A stretch of DNA of 64,000 nt from Comamonas serinivorans (GTDB taxonomy: Bacteria; Pseudomonadota; Gammaproteobacteria; Burkholderiales; Burkholderiaceae_C). The DNA is taken from NCBI RefSeq assembly GCF_002158865.1, contig NZ_CP021455.1, positions 1,612,001 to 1,676,000 of the forward strand, in the 5' to 3' direction. Below the pieces are notes generated by a model. That model did no database searches, was not told the origin of the DNA, and saw nothing but the letters and a program-made list of their open reading frames with translations. Within the stretch, counting starts at the first letter, position 1. The number at the start of each line of letters is the position of its first letter. The translations under genes were made by a program, and so were the position numbers. Below, piece by piece: positions 45,697 to 53,676 of this stretch.

Positions 45697-46716
45697 ATGA
45701 CCAGCTATCGCATTGCCCTGAATTTTGAAGACGGGGTCACCCGCTTCGTGGACTGCGGCGCCACCGAAAAGGTGCTGGATGCGGCCTTCCGCAACTGCAT
45801 CAACCTGCCCATGGACTGCTCAGACGGCGTCTGTGGCACCTGCAAGTGCCGCGCGGAAAGCGGCACCTACGACCTGGGCGACGACTACATCGACGACGCG
45901 CTGACCGACGACGAGGCCGGCCAAGGCCTGGTGCTCACGTGCCAGATGGTGCCGCGGTCCGACTGCGTGATCGCGGTGCCGGTCCCGTCCACGGCCTGCA
46001 AGACCGGCACGACCCAGTTCAACGCCACGGTGGCCGAAGTGGCCACCTTCAGCGATGCCGCCTACGAGCTGGTGCTGGACCTGCCGGACCAGGCGCTGGA
46101 TTTCTTGCCCGGGCAGTATGTCAACATTGCCGTTCCAGGGACAACGCAACACCGCTCATACTCGTTCAGCTCGCTGCCGGGCGAGCGGCGCGCGCGCTTC
46201 CTCATCAAACACGTGCCCGGCGGCGTGATGAGCGGCTGGCTCACGGGTGCGGCGGCCGGTGTTGCACTGCAGATGACGGGGCCGCTGGGCAGCTTCTACC
46301 TGCGCCCCGTCACCCGGCCGCTGCTGCTGCTGGCCGGGGGCACCGGGCTGGCGCCGTTCCTGTCCATGCTCGAGGTGCTGGCCCAGCAGGGCGCGACCCA
46401 GCCCGTGTACCTGATCTACGGCGTGACGCGCGACGCCGACCTGGTGCTGGTGGACCGCCTGCAGGACCTGGCCCGGCGCGTGCCGGGCTTCACCTTCAGC
46501 ACCTGCGTGGCCGACCCGCAGACCACGCACGAGCGCCAGGGCTACGTCACCCAGCACATGCCGGCCCAGGCGCTGCACGGCGGCAACGTGGACGTGTACC
46601 TCTGCGGACCACCGCCCATGGTGGACGCGGTGCAGAAGCACTTCCAGGCCGAAGGCATCACGCCGGCCAGCTTCCATTACGAGAAGTTCACCCCCAACGC
46701 GGCCACGGCCGCCTGA
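45697..46716 (+). CDS. benC: Benzoate 1,2-dioxygenase electron transfer (reductase) subunit
   Basis: The product is 339 residues. The N-terminal plant-type 2Fe-2S ferredoxin has CSDGVCGTCKC and a later LTCQM cysteine. The FAD domain has HRSYSFSSLPGE. The NADH domain has LLLLAGGTGLAPFLSML and ends in CGPPPMVDAV. It passes electrons from NADH to the Rieske centre of BenA. The order ferredoxin-FAD-NAD is the BenC/XylZ layout. Confidence 0.96.
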   Translation: MTSYRIALNFEDGVTRFVDCGATEKVLDAAFRNCINLPMDCSDGVCGTCKCRAESGTYDLGDDYIDDALTDDEAGQGLVLTCQMVPRSDCVIAVPVPSTACKTGTTQFNATVAEVATFSDAAYELVLDLPDQALDFLPGQYVNIAVPGTTQHRSYSFSSLPGERRARFLIKHVPGGVMSGWLTGAAAGVALQMTGPLGSFYLRPVTRPLLLLAGGTGLAPFLSMLEVLAQQGATQPVYLIYGVTRDADLVLVDRLQDLARRVPGFTFSTCVADPQTTHERQGYVTQHMPAQALHGGNVDVYLCGPPPMVDAVQKHFQAEGITPASFHYEKFTPNAATAA

Positions 46717-46728
46717 GTGGAGCACACC

Positions 46729-47502
46729 ATGACGCCGAGATTTGAAGGCAAGACCGTGGTGGTCACGGGGGCGGCCCAGGGCATTGGCCGCAGCGTGGCG
46801 CTGCGTGCCGCGGCCGAAGGCGGGCGCGTGCTGTTCGTGGACCGCGCCGAGTTCGTGGCCGAGGTGGCGGCCGAGGCCACGGGCGGGCAGGCGAGTGCCT
46901 GGGTGGCTGACCTCGAGACCTACGAGGGCGCCCGCGCCACCATGGCGCAGGCCGTGCAGGTGTTCGGGGGCATCGACGTGCTCATCAACGGGGTGGGGGG
47001 CGCCATCCGCATGCGCCCGTTCGCCGAGTTCGAGCCCGAGCAGATCGACGCCGAGATCCGCCGCTCGCTCATGCCGACGCTCTACGCCTGCCACGCGGTG
47101 CTGCCGCACCTGCTGCGCCGGGGTGGCGGCACCATCGTGAACGTGTCGTCGAACGCCACGCGCGGCATCCGGCGCGGCCCGTATTCGGCCGCCAAGGGCG
47201 GCGTCAACGCGCTGACCCAGGCGCTGGCCATGGAGTACGCGCCACACAACATCCGCGTGGTGGCCACGGCCCCCGGGGGCACGCTGGCGCCGCCGCGGCG
47301 CGTGCCTCGCAACGCCGCCGGCGACAGCGCGCAGGAACAGGCCTGGATGAACGAGGCCGTGCAGCAGGTCACCGAGTCCACCTTCTTCAAGCGCTACGGC
47401 AGCATCGACGAGCAGGTGGCGCCCATCCTCTTCCTGGCCTCGGACGAGGCGAGCTACATCACCGGCTCGGTGTTGCCTGTGGCCGGCGGAGACTTGGGTT
47501 AA
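46729..47502 (+). CDS. benD: cis-1,2-dihydroxycyclohexa-3,5-diene-1-carboxylate dehydrogenase
   Basis: The product is 257 residues, a short-chain dehydrogenase. The nucleotide loop is TGAAQGIG and the catalytic YxxxK is YSAAKGG, with VNVSSNATRGIRRGP before it. It oxidises and decarboxylates the benzoate diol to catechol using NAD. The ATG is used rather than a GTG 12 bp upstream. It lies 12 bp after benC. R16 follows 16 bp after the stop and separates the catabolic genes from the transporter. Confidence 0.95.
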   Translation: MTPRFEGKTVVVTGAAQGIGRSVALRAAAEGGRVLFVDRAEFVAEVAAEATGGQASAWVADLETYEGARATMAQAVQVFGGIDVLINGVGGAIRMRPFAEFEPEQIDAEIRRSLMPTLYACHAVLPHLLRRGGGTIVNVSSNATRGIRRGPYSAAKGGVNALTQALAMEYAPHNIRVVATAPGGTLAPPRRVPRNAAGDSAQEQAWMNEAVQQVTESTFFKRYGSIDEQVAPILFLASDEASYITGSVLPVAGGDLG

Positions 47503-47518
47503 ATCCCCTCATTGAGTT

Positions 47519-47570
47519 GGGGTATGTGGCCATTGCCGTTTGCCAAGAAACGTCGATGGCCACATACCCA
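47519..47570. repeat. 52-bp palindromic element R16
   Basis: GGGTATGTGGCCAT pairs with ATGGCCACATACCC, and CGTTT with AAACG inside. It lies between benD and benK, the only copy inside the ben/cat array, and may split or attenuate the long transcript. Confidence 0.92.
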
Positions 47571-47640
47571 TGGATCGATATCGAGCGTGACAACAGCCGT
47601 TTCAGCGGCGCACACCCCTTCAACGCAGGAGACAACGACC

Positions 47641-48990
47641 ATGAAGACACTGGACGTCAACCAGGTCATCGACAACGCCCGCTTCACGCGGTTTCACTGG
47701 ATGGTGGTGTGGCTGTGCGCCCTGCTGCTGATCTTCGACGGCTACGACCTCTTCATCTACGGCGTGGTGCTGCCGGTGCTGATGAAGGAGTGGAACCTGT
47801 CGCCCGTGCAGGCCGGGGCGCTGGGCAGCTACGCGCTGTTCGGCATGATGTTCGGTGCCTTCATCTTCGGTCCGCTGGCCGACCGCATCGGCCGCAAGAA
47901 GGGCATTGCGATCTGCTTCCTGCTCTTCACCGCGGCCACGTTCTGCAACGGCTTCGCCAAGTCGCCGACCGAGTTCGGCGTCTACCGCTTCATCGCGGGC
48001 CTGGGATGCGGCGGCCTGATGCCCAACGCGGTGGCGCTGATGAACGAGTACGCCCCCAAGCGCCTGCGCAGCACGCTGGTGGCGGTCATGTTCAGCGGGT
48101 ATTCGCTGGGTGGCGTGCTGTCGGCGGGCCTGGGCATCTACATGCTGCCGCGCTTTGGCTGGCAGGCCATGTTCTTTTCGGCCGCGGTGCCGCTGGTGCT
48201 GCTGCCGCTGATCCTGTGGAAGCTGCCGGAGTCGGTGGGCTTTCTGCTGCGCCAGGGGCGCGAGGACCAGGCCCGTGCCTTGCTGGCCCGCATCGCGCCG
48301 GCCACGCCCATTGACGCGCAGACCCGCCTGGTGCTGAGCGAGGGCAAGGGCGCTGGCGTGCCCATGCTCGACCTGGTCAAGGAAGGCCGCGCGCTGGGCA
48401 CGGTGATGATCTGGGTGGCGTTCTTCTGCTGCCTGCTGATGGTGTATGCCCTGGGGTCGTGGCTGCCCAAGCTCATGGCCAATGCGGGCTACAGCCTGGG
48501 CTCCAGCCTGTCGTTCCTGCTGGCGCTCAACTTCGGCGGCATGGCCGGCGCGATTGCCGGCGGCTGGCTGGGGGACCGCTTCAGCCTGCCCAAGGTGGTG
48601 CTGGCCTTCTTCGCCGTGGGCACGGTGTCGATTGCGGCCCTGGGGTTCAACAGCCCCATGCCCATCCTCTACCTGCTGATCATCCTGGCCGGCGCGACCA
48701 CCATCGGCACCCAGATCCTGCTGTACGCCAACACGGCGCAGTTCTACCCGCTGACCATGCGGTCCACGGGCCTGGGCTGGGCGTCGGGTGTGGGCCGCAC
48801 CGGCGCCATCGTGGGGCCGCTGCTCGGCGGCTCGCTGATGGCCGCGGCCTTGCCCCTGGAGATGAACTTCCTGGCGTTCGCCGTGCCCGGCCTGGTGGCG
48901 GCGGTGGCCATGGGCGTGTTCATCGCCGGCACCCGCAACCAGCCCGATGACGCCGCCCTGCGCGTGGCGCAGACGGCATCCCCCACCTGA
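47641..48990 (+). CDS. benK: Benzoate/H+ symporter, MFS AAHS family
   Basis: The product is 449 residues with 12 membrane helices. FDGYDLFIYGVVLPVLMKEW in helix 1 and FGPLADRIGRKKG after helix 2 are hallmarks of the aromatic acid:H+ symporters (BenK, PcaK). It should import benzoate. The gene starts with an AGGAG site 10 bp before the ATG; upstream in-frame extensions cross element R16 and are rejected. The cluster context favours BenK over PcaK. Confidence 0.93.
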   Translation: MKTLDVNQVIDNARFTRFHWMVVWLCALLLIFDGYDLFIYGVVLPVLMKEWNLSPVQAGALGSYALFGMMFGAFIFGPLADRIGRKKGIAICFLLFTAATFCNGFAKSPTEFGVYRFIAGLGCGGLMPNAVALMNEYAPKRLRSTLVAVMFSGYSLGGVLSAGLGIYMLPRFGWQAMFFSAAVPLVLLPLILWKLPESVGFLLRQGREDQARALLARIAPATPIDAQTRLVLSEGKGAGVPMLDLVKEGRALGTVMIWVAFFCCLLMVYALGSWLPKLMANAGYSLGSSLSFLLALNFGGMAGAIAGGWLGDRFSLPKVVLAFFAVGTVSIAALGFNSPMPILYLLIILAGATTIGTQILLYANTAQFYPLTMRSTGLGWASGVGRTGAIVGPLLGGSLMAAALPLEMNFLAFAVPGLVAAVAMGVFIAGTRNQPDDAALRVAQTASPT

Positions 48991-49006
48991 ACCTGAAAAG
49001 ACACCC

Positions 49007-49819
49007 ATGAGCCAAGCCGCCCTGTCCCTGAACACCCGCCGCGGTGCGTTCCGCGTCACCGTCGACGGCGACCCCGACGCCCCGGCGCTGATCCTGAGCA
49101 ACTCGCTGGGCACCACGCTGGAGATGTGGGACCCCCAAGTCGCCGCGTTGGCCAAGGCCTTTCGCCTGGTGCGCTACGACACGCGGGGCCATGGCGGCAG
49201 TCCGGTCACGCCCGGCCCTTACGACTTTGACGGCCTGGGCCAGGACGTGCTGGCCGTGCTCGACGCCCTGGCGATCGAGACGGCCGCGTTCTGCGGCATC
49301 TCGATGGGCGGCCACACCGGCCTGTGGCTGGGCGTGCACGCGCCCGCCCGCTTGCGCGCGCTGGCCGTCTGCAACAGCGCTGCGCGCATCGGGGCGGCCT
49401 CGGCCTGGCACGAGCGCGCGGCCGCGGTGCGCGCCAACGGCGCGGCGGGCATGCAGGCCCTGGCCGATTCGGCCCCGGGCCGCTGGTTCAGCGAGGGCTT
49501 CATCCAGGCGCAGCCCGCCGTGGTGCAGCGGGCGCAGGCCGGGCTGGCCCGCATCGCCCCCGAAGGCTACGCCGCCTGCTGCGAGGCCCTGGCCACGTCG
49601 GACCTGCGGGACAGCCTGCACCGCATCGACGTGCCCACGCTGCTGCTGGCCGGTGCCCACGACCCCGTGACCACGGTGGCCCATGCCCAGGCCATGCAGG
49701 CTGCCATTGCCGGCGCGCAGCTGGCGGTGGTGCCGGCCTCGCACCTGTCGAACCTCGAGGCGCCCCAGGCCTTCGAGCAAGTCGTTCTAGAGTTCATGGC
49801 CAGCGCGCTCGTGCGCTGA
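49007..49819 (+). CDS. pcaD: 3-oxoadipate enol-lactonase
   Basis: The product is 270 residues, an alpha/beta hydrolase. ILSNSLGTTLEMWDPQ, RYDTRGHGGS, the nucleophile elbow FCGISMGGHTG, and DVPTLLLAGAHDPVTT with a late His in ASHLSNLE match PcaD. It opens the enol-lactone to 3-oxoadipate. It follows benK by 16 bp and precedes catC. Confidence 0.93.
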   Translation: MSQAALSLNTRRGAFRVTVDGDPDAPALILSNSLGTTLEMWDPQVAALAKAFRLVRYDTRGHGGSPVTPGPYDFDGLGQDVLAVLDALAIETAAFCGISMGGHTGLWLGVHAPARLRALAVCNSAARIGAASAWHERAAAVRANGAAGMQALADSAPGRWFSEGFIQAQPAVVQRAQAGLARIAPEGYAACCEALATSDLRDSLHRIDVPTLLLAGAHDPVTTVAHAQAMQAAIAGAQLAVVPASHLSNLEAPQAFEQVVLEFMASALVR

Positions 49820-49875
49820 CGCCGCGACACGCGCCGCGTGCCCATGCGGTGCGTTCTGATTGAAAGGAAATCCTC

Positions 49876-50154
49876 ATGCTTTACCTGGTGCACATGGTCG
49901 TCGACATCCCCGCCACCGTTCCGGCGGACGAAGCCGCCCGCATCAAAGCCGAAGAAAAGGCGTATTCGCAGGCCCTGCAGCGCTCCGGCAAGTGGCCCCA
50001 CCTGTGGCGTGTGGTGGGCGAGTACGCCAACTACAGCGTGTTCGACGTGGCAAGCAACGACGAGCTGCACGACACCCTGAGCCAGCTGCCGCTGTTCCCC
50101 TTCATGAAGATCACGGTGACGCCGCTGGCCAAGCACCCGTCGTCCATCGTGTAG
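49876..50154 (+). CDS. catC: Muconolactone delta-isomerase
   Basis: The product is 92 residues. MLYLVHMVVDIP, RSGKWPHLWRVVGEYANYSV and LPLFPFMKITVTPLAKHPS are diagnostic of CatC, a decameric ferredoxin-fold isomerase. It moves the double bond of muconolactone to make the PcaD substrate. It starts after an AAAGGAAA site. Together with CatA, CatB and PcaD the ortho branch is complete to 3-oxoadipate. pcaIJ and pcaF, the last two steps, are not in the window. Confidence 0.97.
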   Translation: MLYLVHMVVDIPATVPADEAARIKAEEKAYSQALQRSGKWPHLWRVVGEYANYSVFDVASNDELHDTLSQLPLFPFMKITVTPLAKHPSSIV

Positions 50155-50207
50155 CCCGTGGCCCGGCCGCTGCCGGCCTGGTGTCGTTCTGTCGTCTGGA
50201 GACCTTC

Positions 50208-51185
50208 ATGCCTGTGAATCGACGTACTGTGGCCACGCTGGCCGCCGCCCTGGTGCTGCCCGCCGCCCAAGCACAGCCCGCTGCCGCCTGGCCCAGCAAG
50301 CCGGTGAAGTGGGTGGTGCCGTTTCCGCCCGGTGGCGCCATGGATGTGATGGCCCGCACGCTGGCGGAACGGCTGGGGCGCGATCTCGGCCAGCCCTTCG
50401 TGGTCGAAAACCGTCCGGGCGCCGGCGGCAACCTGGGCGCTGAGTACGTGGCCAAGCAACCCGCTGACGGCCACACCCTCCTGATCACATCGATCGGCAT
50501 GGCCACCAACCCGGCGCTTTACGCGCGGCTGGCTTACGACCCGGTGAAAGACTTCGCCCCCGTCAGCCTGCTGGCGGTGGTGCCCAACGTGCTGGTGGTG
50601 CAGGCCACCCCGGAGACCGACAAGTCGGTGCGCGAGCTCATCGCCCGGGCCCGGCGCAGCCCCGGCAAGCTGACCTATGCCTCGGCGGGCAACGGCACCT
50701 CCATCCACCTGGCCGGCGAGGTGTTCGCCTCGATGACGGGCGTGGAGCTGTTGCACGTGCCTTACAAGGGCAGCGGTCCGGCCATCGCCGACCTGCTCGG
50801 CGGCCAGGTCGACCTGATGTTCGACAGCATCACCTCGGCGCGGTCGCACATCCAGGCCGGCAAGCTGCGCGCCCTGGGCTTGACCACCAGCCGCCGCTCG
50901 GCGACCTTGCCCGGCGTGCCCACGATGGCCGAGGCCGGCGTGCCGGGCTACGAGGTCTCGCCCTGGTTCGCCGTGTTTGCGCCCGCAGGAACGCCGGCCG
51001 AGGTGGTGGCGCGGCTCAACGGCGCCCTGGTGGCGGCGCTGAAACAACCGGACACGCTGCGCAAGCTCGAGGGCATTGGCGCCGAGCCCATCGGCTCGAC
51101 CCCGCAGCAACTGGCAACGCACCTGAGCCAGGAACTGGCGCGCTGGGGCCGGCTCATCCAGGACCGCCACATCCGCCTGGATTGA
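50208..51185 (+). CDS. Bug/TctC-family periplasmic solute receptor
   Basis: The product is 325 residues. A signal peptide (VATLAAALVLPAAQAQ) is followed by the Bug signature VKWVVPFPPGGAMDVMARTLAE, then VVENRPGAGGNLGAEYVAK and HVPYKGSGPAIADLLGGQVD. It is the binding component of tripartite tricarboxylate-type transporters. No tctA/tctB membrane genes are nearby, as is common for Bug proteins. Its place between catC and benE suggests that it binds benzoate or a related aromatic acid, but this is not shown by the sequence. Confidence 0.9.
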   Translation: MPVNRRTVATLAAALVLPAAQAQPAAAWPSKPVKWVVPFPPGGAMDVMARTLAERLGRDLGQPFVVENRPGAGGNLGAEYVAKQPADGHTLLITSIGMATNPALYARLAYDPVKDFAPVSLLAVVPNVLVVQATPETDKSVRELIARARRSPGKLTYASAGNGTSIHLAGEVFASMTGVELLHVPYKGSGPAIADLLGGQVDLMFDSITSARSHIQAGKLRALGLTTSRRSATLPGVPTMAEAGVPGYEVSPWFAVFAPAGTPAEVVARLNGALVAALKQPDTLRKLEGIGAEPIGSTPQQLATHLSQELARWGRLIQDRHIRLD

Positions 51186-51199
51186 CCGTGCGACCCGCC

Positions 51200-52387
51200 A
51201 TGCGTGTTCAAGACGGATCGGTCAGCGCCTGGGTGGCCGGCTTTCTGGCGGTGCTGATCTCGTACTGCGGCCCGCTGGTCATCTTCATCCAGGCCGCGCA
51301 GGCCGGGGGCATGTCGGCCGACATGCTGAGTTCCTGGATCTGGGCCATTTCGATGGGCGCCGGCGTGAGCGGCCTGCTGCTCAGCCTGTGGCTGAAGCAG
51401 CCCATCATCACGGCCTGGTCGGCGCCGGGCACGGCCTTGCTGCTCAGCCTGTTCCCCCACATCACCCTGCCCGAGGTGGTGGGCGCCTACCTCACGGCGG
51501 CGGCCCTGACCCTGGTCATCGGCGCCACGGGCTGTTTCGAGAAGATCGTCAACGCCATCCCCAAGGGCATCGCCGCCGGCATGATGGCCGGCATCCTGTT
51601 CCAGTTCGGTGTGCAGGCCTTCCGGGCCAGCAGCGCGTTGCCGGCGGTGGTGCTGGCCATGCTGGCGGCCTACCTGGTGGGCAAGGCCTGCTGGCCGCGC
51701 TACGCCATCGTGCTGGTGGCCGCGGTCGGCCTGGCCGTGGCGGTGGCCACCGGGCAGACGCAGCTGCACACGCTGCACCTGGCGGTGGCGCAGCCGGTGT
51801 TCACCGCGCCGGTGTTCGACCTGGGCGTGTTCTTCAGCTTCACGCTGCCGCTGCTGCTGGTCAGCCTGACCGGGCAGTACCTGCCCGGCATGACGGTGCT
51901 GCGCCTGGCGGGGTATGCCACGCCGTCGCGCGCGGTGGTGGTGGGCACGGGCGCCGCGTCGCTGGCGGTGGCGTGCTTTGGCGGCATCTCCATCGTGCTG
52001 GCGTCCATCACGGCCGCGCTGTGCACCGGGCCGGATGCCCATCCCGACACGCGCAAGCGTTACGTCGCGGGGGTGGCCAACGGCGTGTTCTACCTCGTCG
52101 GGGGCACCTTCGCCGGCACCCTGGTGCTGCTGTTCAGCGCCTTGCCAGCCGCGCTGATCGCCGCCTTGGCGGGGCTGGCGCTCATCGGTGCCATCGCCAG
52201 CAACATCGGCCTGCTGGCCGACGATCGGCGCCACATCGAGCCGGCGGTCATCGCCTTTCTGGCCACGGCCTCGGGCATGTCGCTGCTGGGCCTGGGCGCG
52301 GCGTTCTGGGGCGTGGTGCTGGGCATGCTGGCCCATGGTGTGCAGGTATGGGCTCATTCCCGTTCAAAAAATATCGATAAGCAGTGA
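51200..52387 (+). CDS. benE: Benzoate membrane transporter BenE
   Basis: The product is 395 residues from the ATG at 51200; TTG at 51182 and GTG at 51188 are alternatives. There are about 12 membrane helices with ISYCGPLVIFIQAAQAGGMS, AWSAPGTALLL, GIAAGMMAGILFQFG and FGGISIVLASITAALCTGPDAHPD, the BenE family pattern. It is a second benzoate importer beside BenK. Its last 15 residues (VQVWAHSRSKNIDKQ) are encoded by element R17, which has replaced or extended the original 3' end. Confidence 0.94.
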   Translation: MRVQDGSVSAWVAGFLAVLISYCGPLVIFIQAAQAGGMSADMLSSWIWAISMGAGVSGLLLSLWLKQPIITAWSAPGTALLLSLFPHITLPEVVGAYLTAAALTLVIGATGCFEKIVNAIPKGIAAGMMAGILFQFGVQAFRASSALPAVVLAMLAAYLVGKACWPRYAIVLVAAVGLAVAVATGQTQLHTLHLAVAQPVFTAPVFDLGVFFSFTLPLLLVSLTGQYLPGMTVLRLAGYATPSRAVVVGTGAASLAVACFGGISIVLASITAALCTGPDAHPDTRKRYVAGVANGVFYLVGGTFAGTLVLLFSALPAALIAALAGLALIGAIASNIGLLADDRRHIEPAVIAFLATASGMSLLGLGAAFWGVVLGMLAHGVQVWAHSRSKNIDKQ

Positions 52388-52394
52388 GTACTCC
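52343..52394. repeat. 52-bp palindromic element R17 overlapping the benE 3' end
   Basis: CAGGTATG at the left, GTACTCC at the right and inner CGTT/ATCG. The first 45 bp are translated as the end of BenE; the element ends 1 bp before the ATG of the next gene. The right arm has GTAC where other copies have ATAC. Confidence 0.75.
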
Positions 52395-52395
52395 C

Positions 52396-53676
52396 ATGAT
52401 TTTGAAGGATGGTGTGACACCCGGTGACCGCTGGGGCGAGGCCGCGCAGGCGGTGGGTTCGGTGTTGCCGGCGCGCCTGCACGACCTGGCCCGCCTGCGC
52501 CTGCTGGCCGAAGCCGGGCCCTGGCCGGTGGTCACCGTGGTGGGCAAGTACAACCATGGCAAAAGCCGCCTGCTCAACGAGTTGATGGGCCAGGCCGCAT
52601 TCGCCGTGGCGGACCGGCGCGAAACCACGGTGCTGGCCGAGCAGCGGCACGCGCAGGTGCGTTGGCTCGACGCGCCCGGACTGGACGCCGACGTGGCCCA
52701 GGGGGACGATGGCCACGCACACGACGCGGCCTGGCTGCAGTCCGACATCCGCCTGTTCGTGCATGCGGCGCAAGAGGGCGAGCTCGACGCCAGCGAGCGT
52801 GGGCTGCTGCACGCCCTGCAGCAGGATGGCCGGCGCACGCAGCGCCAGACCTTGTGGGTGTTGACGCAGATCGACCAGCTGGCCGACGAGGCCGAGCAGG
52901 GCCAGGTGATGGCGGCCCTGGCGACCCAGGCGCCCGACGTGACCTGGCAGCCCGTGTCATCCACCCGCCACCATCAGGGTCTGGCGGGCAACAAACGCCT
53001 GTTGCTCGAGAAAAGCGGCTTTCCGGCCCTGAAGGCGGCGCTGACGCAGGCGCTGGCCCGCGTGCCCGATGCCCGCATGCACGAGGCGGCGGTGCTGCAT
53101 GGCGAGCTGCGCGAGCAACTGGGCCAGCTGGCGGCCGACCGGCAGCGCGCCCTGGCCGCGTTGCAGGCCGAGCAGGCCGCGCAGCGCACGCGTTTCGAGC
53201 ACGACCTGACGGCGGTGCTGGCGCAGGTGGGCAAGGGCATGCAGGCCGTGCTGGACGTGCCGGGCCCTGACCATTCGCTGACCCCCGACTCGTTCGAGAA
53301 CCAGTTCAAGGTCACGCCCGGCAAGCTGGAGCGCAACCGGCTGCAGGTGGCGTATTCCAAGGCCTGCCTGGCCATCAACGCCATCCTGATCAAGCACGGG
53401 GTGGTGGAGCTGCCCCTGGCTCAGCAAACCCGCGTCAAGAGCCTGGACAGCGTGATGGTGGCGGTGCTGGGGGTGTCGGTGAAGTACCGCCAGGACCTGC
53501 ACCGGCTGTTCTGCACGCCCGAGGGCCGCGACGGGCTGTGGCACGACTTCGCCCGCTATTTCGAGGTGTCGGCCGAGCGCGAGGCGCTGGTCCTGCGCAT
53601 CGCCGAGGCCGGGGCGGCGCTGCGGGCGGTGCAGCAGGCCGTGGCCGCCCAGGCCCAGCTGGAGGCCGCGCCTTGA
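52396..53676 (+). CDS. Dynamin-like GTPase, first of a pair
   Basis: The product is 426 residues. The P-loop is GKYNHGKS (residues 50-57), followed by a switch-region RRETTVLAE, G3 as LDAPGLDAD, and TQIDQL as G4. The C-terminal half is helical and charged, with AADRQRALAALQAEQAAQRT likely coiled coil. There is no clear membrane segment. It resembles bacterial dynamin-like or ribosome-binding-type GTPases. It overlaps the next GTPase gene by 4 bp, so the two are made together and may form a heteromer. A GTG 12 bp upstream, inside R17, is an alternative start. Confidence 0.8.
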   Translation: MILKDGVTPGDRWGEAAQAVGSVLPARLHDLARLRLLAEAGPWPVVTVVGKYNHGKSRLLNELMGQAAFAVADRRETTVLAEQRHAQVRWLDAPGLDADVAQGDDGHAHDAAWLQSDIRLFVHAAQEGELDASERGLLHALQQDGRRTQRQTLWVLTQIDQLADEAEQGQVMAALATQAPDVTWQPVSSTRHHQGLAGNKRLLLEKSGFPALKAALTQALARVPDARMHEAAVLHGELREQLGQLAADRQRALAALQAEQAAQRTRFEHDLTAVLAQVGKGMQAVLDVPGPDHSLTPDSFENQFKVTPGKLERNRLQVAYSKACLAINAILIKHGVVELPLAQQTRVKSLDSVMVAVLGVSVKYRQDLHRLFCTPEGRDGLWHDFARYFEVSAEREALVLRIAEAGAALRAVQQAVAAQAQLEAAP

